From assembly GCA_963693305.1 (NCBI GenBank), contig OY855908.1:4950501-5014500 (forward strand): a DNA stretch of 64,000 bases, in the 5' to 3' direction. Positions within the stretch are counted from its first letter, which is position 1. Each line of letters begins with the position of its first letter. Made by a program: the position numbers and the translations under genes. The notes below the pieces were generated by a model. That model was given only the letters and a program-made list of their open reading frames with translations. It made no database searches and was not told where the DNA came from. This document shows, one piece after another, positions 47,201 through 58,600 of the stretch. Source of the DNA: Meandrina meandrites. Its lineage: Eukaryota > Cnidaria > Anthozoa > Scleractinia > Meandrinidae.

Positions 47201-50200
47201 TCCAAGTTATTTTTGCTGTCCTCTGATTTGAGTTTCGCATTATTTACTTAGTATTCTTGGAGTTAACTGTCATTTTCAATCTTGCCCTTGAGAGGAAAAA
47301 GCACCAAAGTGGCAAAATGAAGAGAACATGATGGATGGTTTAACAACAAATGGACTCCTCCTAATGAATCCAAAGGGTGGCGCGTCGTGTCAGCCAACAA
47401 TATGGCGTGAAATATCAGTATGTGGTAATGTATATGGACTTCGCAAAACAAGGTCGACTACTGAGAGAGGGAAGACTGTAAGTGTCATCTGAGCTTGTTG
47501 TTTATTGTAGTTGTTGTTGTTATTGTTTTTGTAGTTACTGTAGCTGTTTATTCAGTTTCTATAGTTTGGGTGAATTGCTATCTGGTCAAAAACTCAGGGT
47601 TCTCATAAAAAGGCGGGACCCAGGCACAAGTACCAGGATGCACAAGAGTCAGTACCTGCCTACTTTCAAACTGAACATAAAGAAATTCACTTCTGCATGA
47701 GTTCTCTTACTTAGCCTCACAATTAATCCATACCTTAAAGTTCTGAAAACAAGCCCAGTGCATATACCGTAAAATTCAGGTTAATATAAGCCCCCCCGCT
47801 TATAAGCCCCCGGTTATAGGCCCATCTAACTGGAAACAAAAAAATACATCTGGTTATAAGCCCCCCTCTCCTGGATGACAGTACTGCACAGGGCTAAATG
47901 TTGCTTTATTTTGACTTTTTAATTCAAAAACGTATTTCGATCAACACTGCCGTGACTCGTTTCGAAACATTTTTTTATTCCGCTTATAAGCCCCCCCGGA
48001 TATAAGCCCCTCCGCTTATAAGCCCACCCAAAACCCCTTACGAAGTTGTATAAGCCCAGGGCTTATAACTGGAATTTTACAGTATTTACATACAGTGGGA
48101 GGAAGGGGCTTATTTTCAGATGGAAATTTTATTTTGTGTTTAAAAATATGAGTTTCTGTTTGGATGGGATACTATGACTAAATATTATAATATTTAATAA
48201 TTTTTCCTCAGATGGCCAAACAAGGGAAATGATTGCTATTACAGAGATGCCAACCTAAAAAAATTGAAATCTGGGAGACTGCCAATTTTGCATCAAGATA
48301 CCTCTTTTCATTCCTCAAAATGGAGTTAAAAATAGAGCACTGCATATTCACCCTCAAAAATGGGTCAAATATTTCAAAATTTTCTCCAAAAGGCGTCTTA
48401 AACAAAAATTAAAAACTCACATTTCCATTATATCGGGGAGATTTTCGTGACCCGTACGGGAAAACACGAGACTCGTTCTGCATCCGGGAGACTCCCAGAT
48501 AATCCAGGAGAGTTGGCATACTTGCTGTTACTAATTGAATGTTGTTATTATTTTTCAGGTGGAGGAAGAGTCAAATACTTTGCTTGATGGATCGTTAATC
48601 GATCTTTGTGGAGCTGTTTTACTCTGGCGGTCTGCTGAAGCTCTTAAAGAAATGGCTGTATGTTATTCATTTCCTTTGTCTTTTTTGTTGTACTTCAGTT
48701 CAGCATTATTCACAAATTCTGTTCGTAAACATTGAATACCTTAGCTAAGTTGGTCCCAGTAAGCTATTGCCCAATTTGACTTGAAGCCGATGGCAATGTC
48801 TTGATGGCCAGTAGTTTTCAACTGCTTTTGTTTTCTTCTTTACAACATCTTGCACTTTGTGAAATTCCTTGTGTAGAATTCCCCTTAAAAACCTTAAAAT
48901 CATCAAGGTTTCCATAATCATGTTCTCGTCCTTAAGATTTTCGTAAAACTCATTCTTTTTCATCGCTTAATGCTTGCTAAACAACACAAGAAACCAAGTT
49001 CATTTATCAAAGAGCGATATGACACTCACAAGCTATCACATACGGAAAAATACGCCACTCAGGTCGCAGATGGAGTGGCGTATGGAATCTACCAGTGGTT
49101 TAGTTCCCAATAAAACACTCTCCTCCATGTAATAAACTATATTATTATATAAACTGCAGTGGTATAGCGAGTGGTAGCAATTCGAGAAAAATGGTATCCC
49201 ACATGTGTGGATAAAAATGATATCCACACAGTGTGATATCATTTTTGACCAATCAGCTTGCAGAGTTTGCCATGTTCCAATGCTCAATGGGCCAAAGTAA
49301 ATCGATATTAAGTCGAAACATCTTCGGATCTTCCTCGGCAATCTTCGGGAATCTTCGGAAAATTTCGGAAAATTTCGGAAAATGTTCGGAAACATTCGTG
49401 CAACCTTCGGACAACATTTTGAAAATTTTCGGAAATCTTCGGAAATGGTCGGAAATCTTCGGAAAATCGTCAAAAACATCGTAATTAGTAGGTTTATATA
49501 ATAAAAAGAATAATACATGGTTTCTTGGAGATATGACATTTATCTTCTCGTGTTCAAATCCGATATCTCACTCGTTCGCTGCGCTCACTCGTGAGCTATC
49601 GATTTGAACACTCGAAGATAAATTTCATATCTCCGCGAAACCATGTATTATCCTATATATATGTACTTCTACTAGGATATATACTGCTAACTAAAGGTTG
49701 TTTCCTTGAAACTTTGCCAAATCGAACTGATGTTATCATTGTGCTTTGCTACAAAATAATGCAGACTGCAGACTGGCACTGCAGTTAGTCTAGTAAATTA
49801 AAATAGAACTCTGGTTAGCCTGAATAACATTCTGTTTACTATTTTGTGGTTTATAATTTTTTAACAAAATTCTTGTTCAAGATTTTTATCCTGTACTTTT
49901 ATTTCAGAAGATCTAATATGAAAGATTTGTGATATCCCCTGGCTTTTTTTTGGTCTGCATGCCACCACCCTCTAATCGCCTGCATATTTATTTACTTATT
50001 TGTCTTTTTATTTATTAATATATATATACATTTTGTTTTTTACTGCACTGTGGCAAGCTAATTACTTTTATTGGCATTTGTAAAGTAGCGTGAAGATGTG
50101 TAATGTAATGTTTTTTTATATCATTATTATTATTTTATTTTATTTCATTATTATTACTTTTGTTTTACTTTCATCATATTTTTATTTTTATATTATCTAT

Positions 50201-53200
50201 CCAGTCAGAAACTCATAAGGAGTTGAAATGTATAGCGCGCGTTCACAGCGTTCGAACATTCAGTTTGCCAAGTACCATATTTGGAAACACAAGGAGCTTG
50301 TACGCGAATGATTTACACATGTAACGACACACGCAAGAAAATTTTCGCTTTTGCGGTAAATCACTTGAATTCCGACCTAAACGCAGTAAATTACTCACAG
50401 AAACTAAAGAAATTCATCAAGAGTATCCAAGCTAAGTTCTCCGGACCATTAAATGACGATGAAACAGAGGAATTTAACCAAATTTAACTCTATTTAACCA
50501 AAGTTGTTTAAAAACAAGATAACGCCATTTACCGCGAGCTAGCACGCGCTGTGAATTTAATCCAAATATTGCAATTTTGATTGGTTGATTTTTTTCTCGT
50601 GGTTTTCCAAATATGGTACGTAATGGAAACGGATGTTCAAACGCTTTGTACAATGCGAATCATAGGGAGTTACATGTTTCAACCCTTATGGGTTTCTGAT
50701 CCAGTATAACATAGTTTGATGTAGTCTATTTGAAATGTAGTGTAAGTTATGTAAAGTAGTGCAATTTGATTTGTAATGTGTTTGAAATAAAGTGTATTAA
50801 AAAAAAAATCCTGAAATGTTCTATATTTTTTAGCAGCAGCCTTGGAGCAGTCTATCCAGTACTCAGCCATATGTGTACCTCAAGTGTGGTCACGTGCTTC
50901 ACTCATGGAATATGCCAGATAGAAATGTTCCTGATAAAAGAACATGTCCAGTGTGTTTGCAGGTACAAAATAATTGACTGACTTCTCACAAAACAAACTA
51001 CTGTAAATATACAAAATGAGAAAGAAAGATGCTAACCAGTTAGTGTCACAAGCTAACGAGAAAAAACAATTGAGAGTTCTCCCATAGCGTCAACACCCCC
51101 CTCCTCCCCGATGTAAACTACACTCAACTCTCGCCTTGCGGACACCTCACTATTATGGACACTTGCCATTACAGACAATATTCAGATCCCTGGCTTTAGA
51201 GGGTTGACTGGAAATGACTCCCGCTATTCAGCCCTCCAAGTATATTTTTTTCCTTAGTTGCCATTTGGCCACTGGCTGCTCAAGTTTGGTCGCCATTGAA
51301 AAATTTTAGTCGCTTAATTAAGCTAACGCTTTCAATCCTTCTTTTCTATTTTAGTCGCCAGGCTGGCCACTGCTGTTCCAATTTAGTCGCCAGCTCCAAA
51401 ATTTTAGTCGCCATGGCGAGTAAAATGGTCTTAACTTGGAGGGTTGCTATTACAACTCTCACTAATATGGACACTAAACTAAGTCCCAAGCATGTCCGCT
51501 ATAATGAGAGTTGACTGTGTATAGGTATGTGTGGCCCCAAAAGGTATGGTTTTCAAGCCATTTTGGTCTGAAATTAGGCTATAGATTTTGCCCATTTTGG
51601 TCTGAAATAGCTTAAGAAAAAGTTTGCAGTTTAGCTTAGGTAGCAAAGCTGTTGATAGTTGAGCATTGTTCTGCAGGTAAACCAGCTAAACAGTAAAACT
51701 AGCTGGTTAACCTGTGGTATTACATGAGCATTGTCACATAGAACAGCCATGCTGCAGTGCCTCATTTATCCCAATGAATACGGTAAATATGTTAATTATT
51801 AACACATCTTGATTAATGTCTGTCATTACCAGGCCAGCAGTTATGTTCCATTAAGCCTTGGAAGACAGCCAGCATTCTACCAAGGGGAACCTTCAGCAAC
51901 ACATGCTTTTGTACCATGTGGACATGTTTGTTCTGAAGAAACAGTGAGGTAAGGTTCAACTACCTTCAAGGGATACAGTGAAGCCAGTCCTAGCTTGAGG
52001 TCCCTCTTTGTACTGACTCTCAGTTCTTCCCCATGCAAAGGGCATCTGTGACTCAATACTGAGATGTCTCAGATTGGTTGTTGTCAAGTTTAGAACTTTC
52101 ACGCAGTTCTAAGTAAAAATCATTTTATGTCCAATACTGTTGCACTGATATCAACCCATTTGATCCGTGTGGCCTGTTATTCATGCTTGAAACTATGAAA
52201 TGATTTAATTCAGAAGTCTCTTAAACCTTTAAGCCCCAATATCCACATACAAATTCTCCTCACTGATCTCCATATATTTCCTTATAGTATGAGTTGGGAG
52301 AAGTTGTTAGAAGATCATTTCAATTTCCCTCTATTGTTCATTCCATTTTTTCTCATAACCTTTTCTCTTGATGAAGTATCGATATTGTGAGGAGAAATTT
52401 CATGTTGGTCACTTTTGGAACTTAAAGGGTTAAAGGGACAGGAGCTGGACACCTCAAATGTAAGATCTGTTTTCTCAGCTTATCGACAGTTAATGAGGAT
52501 AAGAAAACCTTTAGCCATTAGACTAGTGGTTATTGATGTTCTACCAAATACACTGGAACTGTTGCAATTGTTTGATGTCAATTATTTAACCCTTTCACGC
52601 GCAAAATTTCACGAAAATTTCAACCGTTAAACTGAATTTTTGGTGTTAAGATCCTGAATTCCCCTAAACTTTGCTAAAAAAGCCCTTTTTCACACTGTAG
52701 CAACATTTTGACAGAGATTCCATGTAAAAATGCGCAATATTTCACTTTGGTGCATGCGCATAAGCCAAGATTTGAATTTTTTTCTTGCTCCTTTTCCTTC
52801 CTTTTTTGGGGATTTCTTATCCTTGTTACTTTCTTCTCTTCACCTCCTTCCTTCTGGCCAGAAAAGTTTGGATGAAATCGTTGGAAAACCCTGGTAAAGG
52901 CGACCATGATCAATTACAGGTGTATTGGCCTGTTTGAGCACCGATTTTGCACCCAAAACTTATCGCATTTTTCTTTGATTAGCTCTGTCAGAATACAACG
53001 GATATTCAAAATGAACTGGTCTGTAGAAAGGTCAATCCTAGCTCCATCAGCTGTTTATCACAAAAATCCACTGACGTGCAAATTAATGATGTCACAAGTG
53101 GTTCAATGACCACGCCTCCAAATAGCGCCTAAATGTGCGTTTGCTAGTGAAAGGGTTAAGTGGATGAATATGATCTACGAGATAAAACTCTCACTGAAAT

Positions 53201-53479
53201 GTTGGTGACCTCTCCCCACCTTCATCTGAGTGAAATAAAGTTTGTTATACATGGGGATTTGTTGTGCCAAACTCACAGAACTACCATAAAAAGAAATACA
53301 TGCCACTCAATCAAGAGAAATGATAATTATGTTATATCTTGTCTGGCAGGTTCTGGCAGCAGTTGCCCATTCCACACGGATGTGAAGCATTCGAGGCCAT
53401 TTGTCCCTTCTGTGCTCAACCACTGGAGGGTGAAGATGGCTTTGTCAAACTTAAATTCTCAACAGATGAAAAAAAATAA
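38293..53479 (+). CDS. Pellino family E3 ubiquitin ligase, ten exons, one conserved exon apparently missing
   Basis: Exons: 38293-38325, 42421-42536, 42671-42806, 45902-46000, 46328-46528, 47295-47477, 48559-48657, 50834-50962, 51833-51948, 53350-53479 (TAA). All have GT-AG introns and matching phases, giving 413 residues; vertebrate Pellinos are about 420. Pellinos ubiquitinate IRAK kinases in Toll/IL-1 signalling in the cytoplasm. The N-terminal half is the FHA-like phosphothreonine-binding domain: IYGALVVLGYNGSLPDGG, VVEYCRDPTTDMFQIGRSAD, DTVPGN, STISRYSCRI, TARVFAAGFD, MMDGLTTNG, IWREISVCGNVYGLR, DGSLIDLCGAVLLWRS. The RING-like C-terminus shows YVYLKCGHVLHSWN, CPVC, AFVPCGHVCSEETV and ICPFCAQPL. 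The roughly 25 residues around the conserved Arg-Pro-Gln-Cys-Pro-Val-Gly segment, expected between exons 7 and 8, are not found in 48658-50833. Exons 7 and 8 are both phase 0, so skipping leaves the frame open. Exon 1 is the least certain; the frame is open back to 38245, so an upstream exon is possible. Confidence 0.93.
38854..39027 (+). repeat. dispersed repeat family A, copy 2
   Basis: Matches 9386-9572. A partial reverse-complement copy precedes it (about 38745-38815: caccccaaggaaatacttcg, aagccgaagataagggg), forming a large inverted repeat within Pellino intron 1. Confidence 0.75.
39241..39742 (+). pseudogene. Crypton-type (DUF3504-like) tyrosine-recombinase N-terminal relic
   Basis: ATG 39241 opens MAGVNSRFASVSES, the start typical of cnidarian Crypton-derived ORFs, then meets TAG. 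In another frame from 39288 it reads VPENTKKATNVGLKVF. After a gap that looks like a short intron (acceptor ...tttttgtag at 39504) it reads LPDNEFLTEIEEMEKEELKF and YYNKTTLTSIRAAIDRHL, ending at TAA 39740. The latter are the N-terminal DNA-binding region motifs found before the recombinase domain of Cryptons. The catalytic domain is absent, and a frame change separates the pieces. It lies inside Pellino intron 1 on the same strand. Confidence 0.55.
39960..40070. repeat. palindromic MITE
   Basis: aacaattattctttt..atctcggtgaatag..ggcagaatatttacc folds on ggtaaatattctgcc..ctattcacctcgat..aagaataattgtt around a short GC-rich loop (tcgccgctacgcggctc). Confidence 0.9.
40331..40670. repeat. degenerate tandem repeat, about 2.2 units
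   Basis: aaaattctatcagaatgcctaaaa...aaaatctaaattttc..gggg at 40336 recurs at 40509 and in part at 40645. It lies between g-rich blocks (gggggtgggcc) at 40195-40260 and 40745-40875 that belong to one larger interspersed element. Confidence 0.7.
41305..41644. mobile_element. MITE family C, copy 1
   Basis: Terminal inverted repeat taccataaaattccggttat / ataaccggaattttacggta. The interior is full of cttataagcgg/cttataaccgg words. The reverse-oriented copy is at 47765-48084. Both lie in introns of Pellino. Confidence 0.85.
41801..41910. repeat. palindromic MITE
   Basis: caattatcctgctcaatcttgtggaatatcg pairs imperfectly with cgatattccacgcgatttcgcaggatgattg. The loop contains cctacggcctcatcgg. Confidence 0.85.
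45417..45610 (-). mobile_element. tRNA-derived SINE, family B, reverse orientation
   Basis: On the minus strand: caggggtggcgcagtggtgag (A box), ggttcgattccgg (B box), ttgttgttggttctcg, gggtttttctccgggctctc. The head (ctctcaccactgcgccacccctgctccct on the plus strand) is duplicated in tandem at 45559-45618. ORFs crossing it are by-products. Located in Pellino intron 3. Confidence 0.88.
46628..46917. mobile_element. MITE with CCCGTACAAAATTTT ends
   Basis: cccgtacaaaatttt at 46628 is mirrored exactly by aaaattttgtacggg ending 46917. The interior consists of repeated ggcgagat/atctcgcc/cttggcaa words, giving many internal folds. It abuts or interrupts the SINE to its right. Confidence 0.85.
46918..47190 (-). 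mobile_element. tRNA-derived SINE, family D, reverse orientation
   Basis: On the minus strand: gggaggcacagcatcctaat, then a B-box-like gggttcgagcactgg, then tgttcttgcatttactaagacact, gtgcctctctc and actcctattcgcttcatg. The same block order occurs at 56226-56505. Located in Pellino intron 5. Confidence 0.8.
47765..48084. mobile_element. MITE family C, copy 2 (reverse)
   Basis: taccgtaaaattcagg...ctggaattttacagta. The interior is the reverse complement of copy 1 (cttataagcccccccg, tggatgacagtactg, tgccgtgactcgtttcgaaac). Pellino intron 6. Confidence 0.85.
49317..49470. repeat. short-period repeat, cttcggaaa units
   Basis: About a dozen imperfect copies of atcttcggaa / atttcggaaa. A 167-codon minus-strand ORF (49036-49539) owes its repetitive Phe-Pro-Lys-Ile middle to this. 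Confidence 0.85.
49510..49651. repeat. palindromic MITE
   Basis: taatacatggtttc..ggagatatga.atttatcttc.cgtgttcaaat pairs with atttgaacactcgaagataaattt.atatctcc.gaaaccatgtatta. The loop is rich in cgctcgc-like words. Confidence 0.9.
50248..50645. mobile_element. MITE carrying a 68-codon ORF
   Basis: gcgttcgaacatt...taccatatttggaaa at the left is mirrored by tttccaaatatggta...ggatgttcaaacgc at the right (about 40-bp imperfect arms). Inside, plus 50281-50487 encodes KKIFAFAVNHLNSDLN, a lysine-rich middle and an acidic end. I recognise no family. It is in Pellino intron 7, the interval where the missing exon is expected. Confidence 0.7.
51119..51520. mobile_element. MITE with ACACTCAACTCTC ends
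   Basis: acactcaactctc at 51120 faces gagagttgactgtgt ending 51520. Inner phrases tattatggacacttgcc and actaatatggacac are also shared. A different repeat (tagtcgcca words, 51250-51415) sits inside it. Pellino intron 8. Confidence 0.7.
52221..52433. mobile_element. TTAA-ended MITE, family E
   Basis: ttaaacctttaag at the left faces cttaaagggttaa at the right. The interior (ctcataaccttttctcttgatgaag) recurs reversed at 56563-56655. Pellino intron 9. Confidence 0.75.
52586..53159. mobile_element. TTAA-ended MITE, family F
   Basis: ttaaccctttcacgcgcaaa faces tttgctagtgaaagggttaa. TTAA at each end suggests piggyBac-type mobilisation. Pellino intron 9, directly after the family E element. Confidence 0.75.
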
Positions 53480-53592
53480 AACAAAACATGTACAGCTTTA
53501 CTGCACTTATTCGCTTAAATTTATCATGTGTACTTGCATAAAATATCCATACCCCCCTCCCTTCACACACAGAGAAGGGATTTGCCCTATGA

Positions 53593-53617
53593 CCCCCCCC
53601 CCCCCCCCCCCCCCCCC
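53593..53617. repeat. poly-C run (25) in or near the Pellino 3' UTR
   Basis: Uninterrupted C run 114 bp after the Pellino stop codon. Confidence 0.95.
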
Positions 53618-54044
53618 ACTTCCAACACCAATGCCATCCACCCCTCTGGAAATTCCAGCTTTATACATTGCTTTATTGGGTCGTTGAGATCCCCACACCC
53701 CTACCTTCCTTCCTGGAAATTTCAATCCCTGCTGTGTCTGGGGGAGTATGGATATTTTCTGAAACTAATTGAACTAATTTAATTTATTTGTGAAATAGGT
53801 CAAGGGTAAATATATTGTCACATTTATACCCCTTTGTCATTCAGGTATTGCCAATGAGGCTGCTGGTAATATTTACATAAGGCATGTAGTTTAACATTAC
53901 ACATAGTTGTGTCCAACTTCAGGGAAGCTTTTTTCTTCCAGTGTGAATAACAGTTTTATTGATAGTTTTAAAACTGGATCTGTATAGGTTGATATCCAAA
54001 GGTCTGTGTTCTAGTCCTTGTGTTCCCTTTAGAAAATACTTCAC

Positions 54045-54545
54045 TCTCGCAGTGCCACCACCCTCCTCCCACTGGGTCCAGTCAGGGACCACAGAGGGGG
54101 AGGGACTTGTAGGGCGATAGCCCTACCACTTTTCTGCTTGGGTTGATTTTTTAGGGCGCCAGATGGCAGGGATAATGTATGAATTTTACCCACCTAAAAG
54201 TAACAAAAGGCTTCTACTTTTGCATATGCGCGTCGCAAAGCCAAAGGCTCGGCACAGCTGAGCGGAAGAACTGTGAGAGAAACTTTAGCAACTTCAAAAA
54301 GTTGCAAGCTTAGGCTGCCGCAATCTTATTTACATATTTACTGGATTGGAAGGTATACCAAGTGAGGACGACTATGTTATATTTATTGGGGTTGTAAATA
54401 TGATGGTGCGCGAATGCATGATAAATGGCTGAACAGTGGCCCCAAATGCTTGTGTGTCTTGGCCAGATTTTTTAGCCCTACCACTTAAAAATGGTCTCTG
54501 CGGTCCCTGCCAGTTATGCAGTGACGGGGGCTGGGGGAAGCACAA
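54045..54545. mobile_element. probable MITE between convergent genes
   Basis: gtcagggaccacagagg..gatagccctaccac on the left matches, inverted, gtggtagggct..ctctgcggtccctg read from the right end. The arms are imperfect; no ORF of note. Confidence 0.5.
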
Positions 54546-55605
54546 TGCTGGCATTGTTGAGCCATTAGTCTTGGTCTGTACCTATAAATAATTTTCAACT
54601 ATTGGTCGGTATCCATCTCTAGTTGGTATAAATTGTTTTGCTTGCATGCCACCGCCGGTAACTAAAATTATGATTTTTAGTCAAAATAGTATTTATGATT
54701 ATTGCATAATTTGATTTTAAATAACTTAAAAAGGACATTTACTTATGAAAATTTTCTCAACTTGTTTTACGATACTCTTGATTCATGAATAATTTTTTAC
54801 TTGTCAACTTGTCTTTGTCGGCATAATTTATTGTTGTAATGTGTGCGTCATCAGAAGCTCATAATGGTGCTGAAATGTGTAATACAGAAAAGGAAAAAAA
54901 CAATCAAAACAATTGCTCCTCACCTTTTGCTGATTATTCCCTTGAGAAATAGGCGGCAGAGGTGGATAAAAGGTGAGGGCAGGCAACTGTCCAAACATGG
55001 TGATATAAAGAATCAGTGAATTTGTGTTCCACACTTCAAACCTCTAACAAGATTTTGCTGTAATATACTGTTGCATAAGTGTGCAGGGTTTTACTTTGTA
55101 ACAAAGATCAATCCGAAACCGGTCTTTTGCCGTGTTTCCATAGAAACCATTTTGTACTGCTCTTGGCAGGAGTGTGAATAGACTTCAAAGAAAATGCGCT
55201 ATTTCCAAAAATATAAGGTGGGGGCTGGATCCGCCACTGGAAAGTGTTTTACAGGAAAATAGGACATGACTCACCGGATATCAAAAAATTACCTCCTACA
55301 GAAGCCGCCAAGGAATTAATGAATTCTGCAAATTATTTTGTTAATGTTCAATTGACAAAGTTTATTTTAACTTGCTTAAATTTACGTAATACTCTTTTAT
55401 TAACTGAAACTGATGTAAGGTAATTGCTTTTTCATTGTTACATGATTACCATTATTATAAGTCTCGTTTATATATATGTGTAGTTATACGTTTTTCTTTT
55501 TATGCTTTTGCAACGCCAAATGTATTCATGGTCATGCAAATAAAGCTTATTGTTGATGGTTTCTTTCTTCCCCGTTTTAATTGAATCTTAATCCTACTCA
55601 TGACG

Positions 55606-58600
55606 TTAGATGGTATACATAACTTTCAAAATATATCCAACAACCATAACAGAGAAGAGAAACAAAGCAGTCACTACAATGTATGCAATAACTTGTCCGA
55701 CCCCCGTGTACGCATCTTGATCAGAAGACCCTTCTGAATTGTTCGATGGCGAACCCGAGCTAATTACAGTTGATTTATGGGTTGGCACCTCGTTGGTTTG
55801 TTGTCCCGTTGTGGACAATCCTAATGAAGACACATCAGTACTTCTTCGAGTTGTCGGCCCAGCCCTCATCTGGGTGTAATTTAAAGTGGCGGCACTGGAA
55901 TGAGGTTCAGGTGTTGCCAGATTCACAATGTGACATAAGGAGTGGATGAACCGCGATGCTTCGCGTTGTCTCTCGCGTGTGACTTTACTTTTATTTCTTG
56001 GTGCTCCAAAGCATTCTAGTGGTCCAACGTTAAAATATGACCGAGAAGCTGACCTATGAAACTGCAGGTGGGTTACTGGTAGGTAAAACTTCTTGGTAAC
56101 GTAACCTTGGAGAAAAAATGAAATAATTAAAATGTCAACATCAAATTTCCTCAACAGCATGGAAAGCCCAACCGAGCATCGCACCGATGTGTTCCTGTCT
56201 TAGCCTTGAATTTAAAATAAACGCAATTGGGGGAGGCGCGGTGGCCTAATGATCGGGCGGTCCGAGTTTGAGCCCTGACCGGGGCACTGCATTATGTTCT
56301 TGGGCAAGACACTTTTCTCTCATAGTGCCTCTCTCCACCCAGGTGTACTTAGTAAAGGGTACCGGCGAATTCACTGCCGGGATTAACCCTGCGATAGATT
56401 AGCATCCCGTCCAGGGGGACGTAGAAATACTCCTAGTCGCTTCATGCTATGGAAACCGGGATAAGCTCCGACCTGATGGGCCACTAGGCTCGTATGCAGA
56501 CTTTTTTTACCTTTAATTACTTACACACTGCCATGATTACTTCATTTATTTTACTAGCCGATACTTCATCAAGAGAAAAGGTTATGAGAAAAAATGGAAT
56601 GAACAATAGAGGGAAATTGAAATGATCTCTAACAAATTCTCCCAACTATAATTTTCGTTTGCGCGTGCGTTCCTCTTTATATGGGCTTCTACAGATTGTG
56701 CTACTAAAACTATGAAATTTTGCTCCAAAAAGTCAAAAACTGCTCGAAAAAGGAAAAAGTTGCCCCTAAAAATAAATGTGAACAGTTCTCATTTGATATT
56801 TGTTTTCTTTCAACTGCATTGCATGCAGGCTCACTAAGGCTTGCCCCGGCATTCATTGTCTTTGTCATGGTATCATTTACTTTAGCTACATTTTCCCAGT
56901 CGTCTAATGTAATGACTTTGAATCGAATTGGCCGCTCAGCAGTTTAATTAGATGCAATATCTCTTCAAAACGGAATAGTTGGCTCAGTTGTCTTCTTTTG
57001 GGATCGGAACCGTTTGCGCCAGTTCACGTTTAACAAATAAGAAACACATGATCCTCTCATATGGTCTTATTAACGTAACGAAGCATACCTCTACAATATG
57101 AAAGTATTCTTGGTTTTGGGTTGAAAGAAAAACAGAAAATTATAGGTTTTCAAATGCAATCCCTTCTGAACGATATTTAGTAAAACAACATTCAACTTTC
57201 TATGAGAGGAAATTCAGCTCGGCTGCGGTTCCCTTGCTGGTTATCCACTCAGAGAAAACTGGGGCTCATAGCTTCGTAAAACAACTACTTCAATTAACAT
57301 TGCCGCATTAAAGCCTCAAGCCTACGAGGCAAGACCGAATGGTGCCATGGGTATTTACTGGAATTTGCATATCAACGTACAAGTTTGTGTTTTTGCACGT
57401 TGAGTATTTGTTTTTCTTTCCGTGAGACCTTTCTTGTTTCTTTCCTTTTGCTGTTTTGTGGTTCAGATTTTTCTTTTTAAATGTAAATGCGAAGGATGTT
57501 TTCTTCACATGTCTGAAGAGCAAGGAAACGCAAAACGTCTCGTATATCGCTGTATCTCATTAGTATTCAGCACGCGTAGAACACTATACCTTCGCCCACA
57601 CTACCTTTCGGTCTTGTCTTTAAGCTTTAAGCTTCAATTCGACAACGTTAATTGAAATAGCTGTATGGAAAATCATATTATGTTATCGTTTAACAGGCAT
57701 TCTCTTTTAATAGGCTTTACCTTTATCTTCTCTCCATGTCTTGTCTCCAATATCACAGTGGCAGGATACTTTGGAATCTGCACATGTCCTGTTCATTCCG
57801 CATGCGCATTTTCCGCTTCCGGCAGACGCGCCTGGCCAGTGATCAGTAACTAGTTCATAACGGCCTCCCCCTAGCCAACCCACCTGCGCTGGGCCCACGG
57901 GTGATTGCATAAGTTTTGCCTCAAAACATCTGAAGCTCACAAATTGACGGCATTGCTCGCTCTGTGCTATCAGGGCCTTAATCCTCTCAAGATTATCGTG
58001 GTATTTAATACGGTGGATGTAAACTTCGGAGTTACTAAAACGAGGGTTGGATGATATTAACTGGGGTCCAATTCGGTTATGATTTATTATTGTTGTCGCT
58101 TGGTTGTGGTTAGTCATGTTGCAAAGAACCTTCAAAGGTCCAATAGGCCCTTCAGAGTCCGGGTCTACTTTACAGTAGGCGTCCTCGGCCAGACCTAGAT
58201 TTCTGTACTCCAGACAGGTCCTTAAGTAAATTGGCAGTTCGCAGAGAGGCCCGAGGTGAAACGTCCTTCGGCAATCACACGAGAAACTACCAGATCGTAC
58301 TTCGTTACACTTGCCGCCATGTAGACACGGATTTGGAAAACAGTGGCTCGAGATCTCGCAACGGTCACTCAAATTGCCAAACATAAAGTTTGGTATCTTG
58401 TTTAGCTTAACAACTTTGCCATCAACACGCAAGTCATTCAAACAGCCAATGAAGCTAGACGAATGTGACGAATATGGATAGTGGCCTATGTAGAGATTCT
58501 CACTGAAGCGTTCAATAATTTTTAGCAATGGATTTTCGTGTTTTAACTCTGGCAGCTGATCTACTCGAAGTTTCATCTCCGTCTTGCTGACAACAACGGA

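Noticed and set aside
48745..48963. Minus-strand 72-codon ORF in Pellino intron 7
   Set aside because: No recognisable family; considered as the missing Pellino exon but it is on the wrong strand and lacks the Cys-Pro-Val motif.
49036..49539. 167-codon minus-strand ORF
   Set aside because: Its middle is the translation of a short-period repeat and its ends lie in MITE sequence.
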